Positions 30,250 through 38,263 of a DNA stretch of 64,000 nt are shown piece after piece (the stretch's first letter is position 1; every line of letters starts with the position of its first letter). The stretch comes from Candidatus Pantoea floridensis (GTDB lineage: Bacteria; Pseudomonadota; Gammaproteobacteria; Enterobacterales; Enterobacteriaceae). The DNA is taken from the NCBI RefSeq assembly GCF_900215435.1, contig NZ_OCMY01000001.1:2108001-2172000 (forward strand). The letters are read 5' to 3'. The notes beneath the pieces were generated by a model that had not been told where the DNA came from, searched no databases, and saw nothing but the letters and a program-made list of their open reading frames with translations. Made by a program: the position numbers and the translations under genes.

Positions 30250-30316
30250 TTGCGCATTAATGCGCACCCTACGACGTTGCCACATGCAACACGTAGGGGC
30301 GCCATTTATGGCGACC
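30250..30316. repeat. GTAG-headed palindrome pair (two different stems)
   Basis: TGCGCAT-TA-ATGCGCACC-CTAC, then a spacer, then GTAGGG-GCGCCAT-TT-ATGGCGACC, starting directly after the M55 stop codon. Confidence 0.85.
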
Positions 30317-30396
30317 GCTAAATCAGCAGGTCGGTCCGCATCTCCTGCTGAATTTTGCTAACCTGCGCGCAATTTATCTATAACAACGAGGCAGTC

Positions 30397-31233
30397 ATGC
30401 AGCTCTGCAGTTTTTATCTTATTGACCAGCAAAGAAAAAGTTACGGTATTGTGCAGCAGGAAGGTGTGATTGATATCGGTGCGCGCCTCGGTGCGGACTG
30501 CCCGGATCTCAAAACGTTGCTGCAACGCGGCGCGTTGAGCGATCTTGATGCCTACCTTGCGCAACCCGTTGATCATCCGTTTAGCGCCATTCGCTTCCTG
30601 CCGGTAGTGGAAAATCCGGGCAAAGTGTTCTGCGTTGGCATGAACTACGCCGACAAACGCAAAGAGTTTGCTGAGACGATTGAAGCGCCCACGCTGTTTG
30701 TGCGTTTTGCGGATTCGCTGGCGGCGCACGAACAGCCGCTGCTGAAACCGGCCACTACGCAGGAGTTTGATTACGAAGGCGAACTGGCGGTGGTCATTGG
30801 CAAAGCGGCCTATCAGGTGAAGGCCGCCGATGCGTTGCAGCACGTTGCTGGCTATAGCTGCTTTATGGACGCCACGGTGCGCGACATGCAGTTTACCTGG
30901 TTCACCGCCGGTAAAAACTGGCAGCAAACCGGGGGGTTTGGGCCGTGGATGACCACCGCCGATGAGATCCCCGATCCACAGCAGCTGGCAATTAAAACCT
31001 GGCTGAATCAGCGCGAAGTGCAGAACGATACCACCGCCAGCATGGTGCATCCGGTGGCGAAGATCATTGAGTACATTTCAGCGTTCAGCCCGCTGTCGCC
31101 AGGCGATGTGATCATCACCGGTTCACCGGGTGGCGTGGGCAAAAAGCGTACGCCGCCGCTGTTTATGTTCCCCGGCGATGAGATTGAAGTGGAGATCGAG
31201 AAAATCGGCCGCTTGCGTCACCGCGTGGTCTGA
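30397..31233 (+). CDS. Fumarylacetoacetate hydrolase (FAH)-family enzyme
   Basis: 278 residues from MQLCSFYLIDQQRK (ATG at 30397, GAGG upstream); the 14 extra upstream codons are unlikely. FAH fold with KVFCVGMNYADKRKEF, metal ligands in FDYEGELAVVIGK, the conserved MDATVRDMQ, and the C-terminal DVIITGSPGGVGKKR and FPGDEIEVEIE blocks. Family members hydrolyse C-C bonds in acylpyruvates or decarboxylate/tautomerise oxaloacetate. A possible -10 (TATCTA) just upstream suggests it may be transcribed on its own, so membership in the peptide pathway is uncertain. Confidence 0.85.
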   Translation: MQLCSFYLIDQQRKSYGIVQQEGVIDIGARLGADCPDLKTLLQRGALSDLDAYLAQPVDHPFSAIRFLPVVENPGKVFCVGMNYADKRKEFAETIEAPTLFVRFADSLAAHEQPLLKPATTQEFDYEGELAVVIGKAAYQVKAADALQHVAGYSCFMDATVRDMQFTWFTAGKNWQQTGGFGPWMTTADEIPDPQQLAIKTWLNQREVQNDTTASMVHPVAKIIEYISAFSPLSPGDVIITGSPGGVGKKRTPPLFMFPGDEIEVEIEKIGRLRHRVV

Positions 31234-31397
31234 ATGCGGTCGCCATCAATGGCGACCCTACGACAGAATCGAGCCGGTTTTGTAGGGTGCGCATTAATGC
31301 GCACCTGGCGTAAACGCGTGCAATGCGGTCGCCATTAATGGCGACCCTACGACAGAATCGAGCCGGTCTTGTAGGGTGCGCATTTATGCGCACCTGG
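31233..31397. repeat. Tandemly duplicated GTAG-headed palindrome pair (89-base period)
   Basis: Two consecutive copies of the same composite: ATGCGGTCGCCAT-NN-ATGGCGACCC, CTACGACAGAATCGAGCCGG, then GTAGGGTGCGCAT-NN-ATGCGCACC. The copies start at 31233 and 31322 and differ at only a few positions, mostly loop bases. It fills the space between the convergent FAH gene and serine hydrolase. Confidence 0.92.
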
Positions 31398-31398
31398 T

Positions 31399-32910
31399 TT
31401 AACGGCTAAACCTCACCACCCGGCTGCGGTTCAACATTAACTGCAGCGTGTCGCCTGCGCGCGCAATCACAAAACGTTTCTCCCAGGGTCCATCCTGCGC
31501 GGTGGCCAGTACGCGATCGCCGCCTAACGACTGTAACCGGGCACGAATCGCCGCCGGACCGATGCCCATCAGCAAGCTATCGCCTTCAACCACCAACTCG
31601 CTGCGCCACTGCGGCGCGAACCAGCGGCCCTGCAGATTATCGAGGCTGGCTTGGTCGGGCTGCACCGGCACAAAACGTCGTGCGACATGGCCAATTTCAC
31701 CGACAATCGCCGCGCCCTCGTGACGCAACTGCATCGGAAAGGTGCTGGAGAGCGAAACCGCATCGCCGTGCGCATCATCGCGCCACAGCGTTTCGCCTGC
31801 GCCAAGCCAGGTGGCAGTCACGCCCTTGATCTCCAGCCAATCGGCGGCGTCTTCCGCCACGTAGAGCCCCGGCGTTAAATCGTGTCCTTTCTCCGGCAAT
31901 TCGCGATTAAGCAGCGCCGCCATCACGCGCAACACGCTTTCGGAAGTGGTGACATCTTCGCGATTGGCGACCAGCGCCACGCCGATTTTCAGCTCCGGAT
32001 GCAGCAGAAAATAGCTCTTATAACCGGCGTGCGAACCGCCGTGGCCAAACAGCGTCTGGCTGCCAAGCGTCGAGCTGGTAATGCCCAAACCGTAACCGCT
32101 GGTGCGGCCATCGTTGAGATTGCGCGGTGCAGTCAGGCGCTGCAGCACGCCCGCGCCCGGTCCGCTATCGGCCAGCAGGCTTTGCAGCCAGCGTGTCAGA
32201 TGATTGAGGCTGCCGGTTACGCTGCCCGAAGCCGAGAGATGCAAACCGGCGCTGGCGAGCTGCCAATGGTCGCCGTTTTGCCAGTAACCCGGCGCTAAAC
32301 CGGGCACGATATCGAACCAGCTTTCCGGCGCAATCAGGTTGATATCCAGCGGATCGCTGATGTACTGCTGCAGCAAATCGTTGAAGCGTACGCCTTTGGC
32401 TTTTAGCGCTTCTTCCACCAGCCGGTAGCCGGTGTTGGTGTAAGAAATTTCGCTGCCGGGCTGATAATTGAGCTCGCCTTCACGCGCGATAAAATCTAAC
32501 AGGTCGGCGGCGCGCGTCGCGTTGTACACCGACAATCCCAGCAGCGATAAGGTTTCGCGCACGTCCGGCAGGCCGCTGCTCATGTCCAGCGCCTGGCCAA
32601 CGGTAATCTGCCCGTTGGCGCCGCTGAGCTGCTGCAGATGCTGCGCCAGCGTGTCATCAAGCTGCAGATAGCGGCGGCCGGGGCCGGTTACCAACGCGGC
32701 AAAGATATGTTTGGTGATGGAGGCGAAGCGCACCACGCTGTCGGCGCTGAATGGCGTTTGCTGCGCCAAATCGGCCAGGCCAGCGCAGTGGGTGGCGTGA
32801 ATCTGCTGCGCATCAAACAGCACGATTGCGCCGCCCGGCGCGCCCGGCTGCTGCCAGCTCTCGGTAATCTGTTGTGCGATATCCGCAGCGTGTTGCCAGT
32901 TAGCGGTCAT
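31399..32910 (-). CDS. S12-family serine hydrolase, DAP-type D-aminopeptidase
   Basis: 503 residues from MTANWQHAADIAQQI. The start is set by an ATGA overlap with the upstream ATPase; the longer frame runs inside that gene. Penicillin-binding-protein-like catalytic domain: Ser64-x-x-Lys67 (RFASITKHIF), Tyr157-x-Asn159 (SYTNTGY) and His290-x-Gly292 (FGHGGSHAG). A C-terminal extension of about 170 residues follows, predicted beta-rich. Spacing and length closely resemble the D-aminopeptidase DAP of Ochrobactrum anthropi (about 520 residues; catalytic Ser62, Lys65, Tyr153, His287), which releases N-terminal D-residues. No signal peptide, so cytoplasmic. Esterase or beta-lactamase-like activity is the main alternative. 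Confidence 0.87.
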   Translation of the reverse strand: MTANWQHAADIAQQITESWQQPGAPGGAIVLFDAQQIHATHCAGLADLAQQTPFSADSVVRFASITKHIFAALVTGPGRRYLQLDDTLAQHLQQLSGANGQITVGQALDMSSGLPDVRETLSLLGLSVYNATRAADLLDFIAREGELNYQPGSEISYTNTGYRLVEEALKAKGVRFNDLLQQYISDPLDINLIAPESWFDIVPGLAPGYWQNGDHWQLASAGLHLSASGSVTGSLNHLTRWLQSLLADSGPGAGVLQRLTAPRNLNDGRTSGYGLGITSSTLGSQTLFGHGGSHAGYKSYFLLHPELKIGVALVANREDVTTSESVLRVMAALLNRELPEKGHDLTPGLYVAEDAADWLEIKGVTATWLGAGETLWRDDAHGDAVSLSSTFPMQLRHEGAAIVGEIGHVARRFVPVQPDQASLDNLQGRWFAPQWRSELVVEGDSLLMGIGPAAIRARLQSLGGDRVLATAQDGPWEKRFVIARAGDTLQLMLNRSRVVRFSR

Positions 32911-33647
32911 GCCGGTTCCTCCAGCGTCATGCTGAGATCGAAAAGTTGGGCGGTATGCGGATGCTGGATGCGTCGCGCGCGCAGATCGTCGGCGCTCAGC
33001 TGCTCCACCATCTCGCCGTGCTGCATCACGCCAATGCGCTGACACAGGTGCGTTACCACCGCGAGGTTATGCGTCACCATAATGTAGGTGAGTTTGCGCT
33101 CGCTGCGTAGATCGCTGAGTAAATTCAGGATTTCGGCCTGCACCGACACATCCAGCGCGGAGGTAGGTTCATCCAGCAGCAGCACTTCCGGTTCGGCGAT
33201 CAGCGCGCGGGCAATCGCTACGCGCTGGCGCTGGCCGCCGGAGAGCTGGTGCGGATAGCGGAAACGCACCGCCGCCGGCAAACCCACTTCGCTTAACGCC
33301 TGGCTGATGCGCTGCTCGGCGCGATCGAGCTGATGCACCAGCAGCGGTTCGTGCAGGATACGATCGATGGTCTGGCGCGGATGCAGCGAACCAAACGGGT
33401 CCTGAAATACCATCTGCACCTGACGATAAAAAGCGCGGCTGCGTTTGGCGCTGAGCTGCATGCCGCCAAACAGCATGCTGCCTTGCCAGTCGGCATTCAG
33501 CCCGGCGAGCGCACGCAGAATGGTGGATTTTCCCGAGCCGCTTTCACCCACCAGGCCAAAGCTTTCGCCGTTACCCACCGCAAAGCTGACGTTATTCACC
33601 GCCGTGTGCGCACCGAAGGCGATGTGCAGGTTATCGATTTGAATCAT
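32907..33647 (-). CDS. Peptide ABC importer ATPase (DppF/OppF type)
   Basis: 246-residue nucleotide-binding subunit: Walker A GESGSGKST at about residue 35, Q-loop VFQDPFGSLHPRQT, signature LSGGQRQRVAIARAL, Walker B LLLDEPTSALD. The C-terminal oligopeptide-type extension is short and ends soon after HPHTAQLF. It is the last transporter gene of the second peptide importer and is coupled by ATGA to the DAP-type peptidase. Confidence 0.92.
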   Translation of the reverse strand: MIQIDNLHIAFGAHTAVNNVSFAVGNGESFGLVGESGSGKSTILRALAGLNADWQGSMLFGGMQLSAKRSRAFYRQVQMVFQDPFGSLHPRQTIDRILHEPLLVHQLDRAEQRISQALSEVGLPAAVRFRYPHQLSGGQRQRVAIARALIAEPEVLLLDEPTSALDVSVQAEILNLLSDLRSERKLTYIMVTHNLAVVTHLCQRIGVMQHGEMVEQLSADDLRARRIQHPHTAQLFDLSMTLEEPA

Positions 33648-33671
33648 GGATGCTCCGTGCGGGCATGGAAA

Positions 33672-33740
33672 CGGTCGGCATGAATGCCGACCCTACAAAA
33701 ACGCGCTGAACGATCGTAGGGGCGCCATTCATGGCGACCT
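33672..33740. repeat. GTAG-headed palindrome pair inside the second transporter operon
   Basis: GGTCGGCAT-GA-ATGCCGACC-CTAC, then a spacer, then GTAGGG-GCGCCAT-TC-ATGGCGACC. It separates the two ATPase genes of one operon, which otherwise has zero or overlapping gene gaps. Confidence 0.88.
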
Positions 33741-33745
33741 GCCAA

Positions 33746-34573
33746 TTATTCCCGCCATGCGGCATCGCGCTGCAATACGGGTAAACGCTCACGCGCATGG
33801 CGCAGCGATGGCAAACAGGCCAACAAACCGCGCGTATAGGGATGCTGTGCCTGCTGCAGTTGCCCGGCGTCGAGCAGCTCGACGATGCGGCCGCCGTACA
33901 TCACCGCCACACGATCGCAGAAGTGCGACACCAGCGGCAGATCGTGGCTAATCAGGATCAGCCCCATGCCGCGCGCCGACACCAGTTCGTCAATCAACTT
34001 AAGGATCTCGGCCTGCACCGTGGCATCCAGCGCGCTGGTGGGTTCATCGGCAATCAGCAGCTCCGGATCGGGTGCCAGCATCATGGCAATCATCACGCGT
34101 TGGCCCATGCCGCCCGATACTTCATGCGGATAGCGTTTCGCCACGGCAGCTGGATCGCGAATCTTCACCTGTTCCAGCAGCGCAATCGCCGCCTGCATCG
34201 CCGCTTTATGGCTGCCGCCTTTGTGCTCGCGCCAGGCTTCGGCAATCTGCTGGCCAATAGTCATCACCGGATTGAGCGAATACTTTGGGTCCTGCAGGAT
34301 AAAACCGACGCGCTTGCCACGAATTTTGCGCATCACTTTCTCGCTGGCACCGCGCAGATCGATGCCATCAAAGCGCAGTACATCAGCGCTGACCTCGGCA
34401 TTGCCCGGCAGCAGCTGCATCAGGCTGCGCGCGGTGAGCGATTTGCCAGAGCCGCTTTCGCCAACAATCGCAAACTTCTCGCGGCCAACGCTAAAACTGA
34501 CGCCGCGCACCGCTTCAAAGGTTTCGCTGCGCGAGCGGAAGGCAATGCGCAGGTTACTAATTTCCACCAACAT
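33746..34573 (-). CDS. Peptide ABC importer ATPase (DppD/OppD type)
   Basis: 275-residue nucleotide-binding subunit: Walker A GESGSGKS near residue 37, Q-loop FILQDPKYSLNP, signature VSGGMGQRVMIAMML (a slight variant of LSGGMRQR), Walker [13 protein letters not shown], switch ISHDLPLV. C-terminal QHPYTRGLLACLP is the oligopeptide-transporter motif. The start abuts the permease stop with no gap. Confidence 0.92.
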   Translation of the reverse strand: MLVEISNLRIAFRSRSETFEAVRGVSFSVGREKFAIVGESGSGKSLTARSLMQLLPGNAEVSADVLRFDGIDLRGASEKVMRKIRGKRVGFILQDPKYSLNPVMTIGQQIAEAWREHKGGSHKAAMQAAIALLEQVKIRDPAAVAKRYPHEVSGGMGQRVMIAMMLAPDPELLIADEPTSALDATVQAEILKLIDELVSARGMGLILISHDLPLVSHFCDRVAVMYGGRIVELLDAGQLQQAQHPYTRGLLACLPSLRHARERLPVLQRDAAWRE

Positions 34574-35473
34574 TTAGCGCTCCTTAGGATCCAGCACGTC
34601 GCGCAGACCGTCGCCGAGAAAGTTGAACGCCAGCGACGTCAGGAAAATCGCGATACAGGGCATCAGTGGCACCCACCATTCACTGAACAGGAAACGACGC
34701 GCGGTGGCGATCATCGTGCCCCATTCCGGTGACGGCGGCTGCGCGCCCATGCCAAGAAAGCCCAGACTGGCGGCGGTGATAATGATGGAACTCATATCCA
34801 GCGTGACCCGCACAATCAGGCTCGGTACGCACAGCGGCATGATGTGGCGCAGAATAATGCGCAGCGGCGAAGCGCCGGTCAGGCGGCTGGCGGCGATAAA
34901 ATCGCTATGACGAAACTGTAAGGTTTCGGCGCGTGCCAGGCGCGCATATGGCGGCCAGGAGGTGAGGGCAATCGCCAGAATCGCGCTCTCCACACCTGGC
35001 TTCAGGGCCGCGACAAACGCCAGCGCCAGAATCAAACGCGGGAAGGCGAGGAAGATATCGGTGATGCGCATTAACGCTTTATCAACGAAGCCGCCCGCAT
35101 AGCCGGCGATGCAGCCAATCAGCAGGCCGAGCGGCGCGGTGAGCAGCACCACAGCGATCACCATGCCGAGCGTGGTGCGGCCGCCGTAGATAATGCGCGT
35201 CCAGACATCGCGCCCCAGCTCATCGGTGCCGAGCCAGTGCGCGGCAGAAGGCGCAGCGAGGCGGTTTTCCAGATGCTGCACGCCGGGATCAAAGGGTGTC
35301 AGCCACGGCGCAAACAGCGCCAGAAACAGCATTACGCTGATCACCAGCAGGCCGATCATCGCCAGCGGATTGCTGCGCAGGTTGAGCCACAGGCGATAGC
35401 GTCGGCCCCACACCGCCTGGCGGCGGTTGGCTGGCGTGTCGTCAAGCAGCCAGTCTCGAGAGAAGAAGATCAT
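34574..35473 (-). CDS. Peptide ABC importer permease (DppC type)
   Basis: 299 residues from MIFFSRDWLLDD. The ATG overlaps the upstream permease stop (ATGA), and an in-frame TTG six codons earlier is less likely. DppC-like features: soluble N-terminus, first membrane segment at about 38-60, HWLGTDELGRDVWTRIIYGGRTTLG, and the EAA loop AASRLTGASPLRIILRHIMP. It pairs with the DppB-type permease encoded upstream. Confidence 0.92.
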   Translation of the reverse strand: MIFFSRDWLLDDTPANRRQAVWGRRYRLWLNLRSNPLAMIGLLVISVMLFLALFAPWLTPFDPGVQHLENRLAAPSAAHWLGTDELGRDVWTRIIYGGRTTLGMVIAVVLLTAPLGLLIGCIAGYAGGFVDKALMRITDIFLAFPRLILALAFVAALKPGVESAILAIALTSWPPYARLARAETLQFRHSDFIAASRLTGASPLRIILRHIMPLCVPSLIVRVTLDMSSIIITAASLGFLGMGAQPPSPEWGTMIATARRFLFSEWWVPLMPCIAIFLTSLAFNFLGDGLRDVLDPKER

Positions 35474-36480
35474 TTTACGCGCGGGTCCCAAAGTCGATAG
35501 AGAAGGTCAGCCAGCTGGTTGAGCAGCACGTACACGGTGCCGACCAGCAGCGTCGCGCCGACCACCGGATTCATATCGGCGTTCATCAGCGAGGTGGTGA
35601 GATATTGACCCAGCCCCGGCCAGGCGAAGACGTTTTCCGTCACCACCGCGCCTTCCAGCAGCCCGGCGTAGGTCAATGCCAGCACCGTCACCAGCTGCAC
35701 CGCCACGGTGGGAAAGGCATGGCGCCAGATGACCCGGCGCGAGGATAGCCCTTTGGCGCGCGCGGTAATCACGAATTCGCCGCTCAGCGCATTCAGCATA
35801 AAGGTGCGCGTCATGCGCGTAATGTAGGCCATGCTGAAGTAGGCCAGAATCAGCACCGGCTGCGCCATGTGCGCCAGCGCATCCCAGAAGGCGTCCATTT
35901 CTCCCGCCAGCAGCGAGTCGATGGTGAGGAAGCCGGTCACCTGCGGCACCATATCCTGCCAGATAATGTCCTGCCGGCCGGGACCGGGCGCAATGCCAAG
36001 CACCGCGTAGAACACCAGCAGGCTCAACAGCGCCAGCACGAACACCGGCAGCGAATGGCCGGCGAGACAGATCACGCGAATGGTTTGGTCGAGCCACGAA
36101 CCCTGACGCACCGCCGCCCATACGCCGAGTGGAATACCGATGAGCGCAGCGATAATGATGGCTGCGGTCGCCAGTTCCATGGTGGCGGGGAAGAAGTGCG
36201 CGATATCGGTGCTCACCGGATTGGAGGTAAGAATCGATCGGCCGAGATCGCCATGCAGCAGTTGATTGAGGTAGTGACCAAACTGCACGTAAAGCGGCTG
36301 ATCCAGCCCCATTTCCGTCCGCACGCGCTCCACCACCGATTGTGGTGCGTTATCGCCGACCGCCGCCAGCACCGGATCGGTGGGCATGACGCGGCCGATG
36401 AAAAAGGTCAACACCGACAGACCAAACAGCGTCAGCACCAGGCTTCCCAGGGTGCTGACGATTCTCTTCAGTAACGGCAT
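35470..36480 (-). CDS. Peptide ABC importer permease (DppB type)
   Basis: 336 residues from MPLLKRIVSTLGSL. The ATG overlaps the binding-protein stop by one base (TGATG), which decides the start over a longer frame. N-terminal segment and GRVMPTDPVLAAVGDNA block fit DppB permeases. The EAA loop reads ARAKGLSSRRVIWRHAFPTV. The family-typical FAWPGLGQYLTTSLMNADMNPV follows. Confidence 0.92.
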   Translation of the reverse strand: MPLLKRIVSTLGSLVLTLFGLSVLTFFIGRVMPTDPVLAAVGDNAPQSVVERVRTEMGLDQPLYVQFGHYLNQLLHGDLGRSILTSNPVSTDIAHFFPATMELATAAIIIAALIGIPLGVWAAVRQGSWLDQTIRVICLAGHSLPVFVLALLSLLVFYAVLGIAPGPGRQDIIWQDMVPQVTGFLTIDSLLAGEMDAFWDALAHMAQPVLILAYFSMAYITRMTRTFMLNALSGEFVITARAKGLSSRRVIWRHAFPTVAVQLVTVLALTYAGLLEGAVVTENVFAWPGLGQYLTTSLMNADMNPVVGATLLVGTVYVLLNQLADLLYRLWDPRVK

Positions 36481-38075
36481 CAGGCTTTTTTCACCTGCGC
36501 ATACGGCCACTGCTCCAGCACGGTCATGTGCACATCCGCCAGGCCTTTGCGGGTGGCGACATTCTTGGTCTTCTGCATCATGAAAATGAACGGACTCTTT
36601 TCACGCCCCAGCTGCTGGATCTGCTGGTAGAGGGCAATACGTTTTGCCGGATCCGGCTCGTGCAGCGCCTGCTCGGTCAGTTTATTGAACTGTTCATCTG
36701 ACCAGCTGCAGCGCCACGCCAGGGTACGCGCACGTGCGTTATCGCTGTTGTCGGTGTTGACGCAGAAGGCTTCGGTGTTGGAGTTGGGATCGAAGTAATC
36801 GGCGCCCCACACGGTGAGTGCCAGTTGATGCTGACGCGCGCGCATTTTGGTCAGCACCTGGCGGTTTTCGGCGGCGATCAATGACACTTTGATGCCAATC
36901 GCGCCCAGCTGGGTCTGAATTGCCTGCGCGATGTCCGGGTACGGCTGCATCGAGTAGTGATCGAGAGTGATTTCGAAGCCATCCGGATAACCGGCTTCGG
37001 CCAGCAGCGCTTTGGCTTTTGCCAGATCGTTGTGGAATGGCGTATCGTCCAGCGCCGCCGGGAAACCGCTCGGCAGGAAACTCTGATGGGTGACAAAACT
37101 CATCGACAGAATGTTTTTCTGGATGCTGTCGTAATCCAGCGCCCACTTCAGCGCCTGCCACACCTGCGGCTTTTTCAGATATTGATTATTGGTGTTGCAC
37201 GACATCAGCATGATGGCCGACAGCGATTGATTCACCAGCGCCACGCTGCTGTCGTTTTTCACCTGCAGCAGCTGTTCGGTGGTGAGGTCATACGCCGCAT
37301 CGACATCGCCTTTCTTCAGCATCAGCGCCTGCGCCGCTGGGTCGGCGATATGTTTAAGGATCACGCGTTTGATTTTGCTCTGCGCGGCATATTGCGGGCT
37401 GAGTTCCAGAATCACCGTTTCGCTGGCATTCCAGGTGCGCAGCGTAAACGCACCGGATCCGGCGCTGTGCTGCTTCAGCCAGCCGTTGCCGAAATCGTTG
37501 TTCTGCTGATTCGCCAGACAAGCCTTCTTCGACACGATGCTGCCAACGGTAGCGGACAGGCAGTAAAGCAGGAAAGTTTCTGCCGCTGGCGCACCGAGTT
37601 TCATCTCCACGGTGTGGGCATCTTTCGCCGTCACCTGCTGCGTCACGTTATCTTTGGTGAAACCAAACTGGTTGATGATAAACGCCGGGCTCTTATCCAG
37701 CTTAACGATACGTTCAATCGAGAATGCGACATCTTCCGCGGTGAGCGGTGAACCATCGGCGAATTTCGCCGCCGGATCGAGATGAAAGGTATACGTGCTG
37801 TTATCGCTGCTGACGTCCCAGCTTTGCGCCAGCTGGCCAATGACTTTGTCGGCTTGTTGCGGATCGGGCGTGACTAAACGTTGATACAGGTTGCCGCAGA
37901 TCTGGCCGCCGGTGGCTTCGAAGCTTTCATGCGGATCGAGGCTGGTGATGTTATCGAGCTGCATCGCTATCACCAGCATGCTGGGTGGCGTGGCGGCGAA
38001 TGCGGAATTCAGGCTGAGGTAGGAAACAACAGGTACGGCAGTGCATCCTGCAAGAAAACGTCTTCTGGTAACCAT
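36480..38075 (-). CDS. Peptide-binding protein with Tat-like signal
   Basis: Family 5 solute-binding protein, 531 residues from MVTRRRFLAGCTAVP (GGGAG five bases before the ATG). The twin arginine followed by FLAG is Tat-like and the hydrophobic stretch ends at AFAA before TPPSM; an LAGC sequence falls too close to the arginines for a normal lipobox. Family marks: NITSLDPHESFEATGGQICGNLYQRLV, and FADGSPLTAEDVAFSIERI. It is first in the leftward operon of binding protein, two permeases, two ATPases and the DAP-type peptidase. The export route differs from that of the first transporter's binding protein, which has an ordinary Sec signal. Confidence 0.9.
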   Translation of the reverse strand: MVTRRRFLAGCTAVPVVSYLSLNSAFAATPPSMLVIAMQLDNITSLDPHESFEATGGQICGNLYQRLVTPDPQQADKVIGQLAQSWDVSSDNSTYTFHLDPAAKFADGSPLTAEDVAFSIERIVKLDKSPAFIINQFGFTKDNVTQQVTAKDAHTVEMKLGAPAAETFLLYCLSATVGSIVSKKACLANQQNNDFGNGWLKQHSAGSGAFTLRTWNASETVILELSPQYAAQSKIKRVILKHIADPAAQALMLKKGDVDAAYDLTTEQLLQVKNDSSVALVNQSLSAIMLMSCNTNNQYLKKPQVWQALKWALDYDSIQKNILSMSFVTHQSFLPSGFPAALDDTPFHNDLAKAKALLAEAGYPDGFEITLDHYSMQPYPDIAQAIQTQLGAIGIKVSLIAAENRQVLTKMRARQHQLALTVWGADYFDPNSNTEAFCVNTDNSDNARARTLAWRCSWSDEQFNKLTEQALHEPDPAKRIALYQQIQQLGREKSPFIFMMQKTKNVATRKGLADVHMTVLEQWPYAQVKKA

Positions 38076-38263
38076 GTAAACTCCCAACTGATTGATAATT
38101 AAAATAAAAAATTGTTATTTTGCGTTTTTATGTCTTGACTTTCCTGGCGTGCGGGAGGATTAATACCGGCACGAAGCCTTTTGTTTCACACGCCCTTTTT
38201 TGGTGCAATTTGCTCCGCCAGCTGGCAGTGCTGCGCTTTCTCCCGAACATGGAACTGAACAAC

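Noticed and set aside
31233..31397. Short direct repeats considered as a CRISPR array
   Set aside because: Only two long copies, palindromic units shared with many other intergenic sites, no spacers of even length and no cas genes.
33797..34732. 311-codon plus-strand frame opposite the DppD-type ATPase and permease
   Set aside because: Antisense shadow spanning two real genes.
35507..36121. Gly/Ala/Arg-rich 204-codon frame inside the DppB-type permease gene
   Set aside because: Same strand but wrong frame relative to a well-supported permease; composition typical of a GC-rich shadow.
38076..38263. N-terminal extension of the M19 dipeptidase as a possible lipoprotein or signal peptide
   Set aside because: The added residues include LTFLACGRIN, but no proper hydrophobic signal follows and the region is AT-rich promoter sequence between divergent genes.
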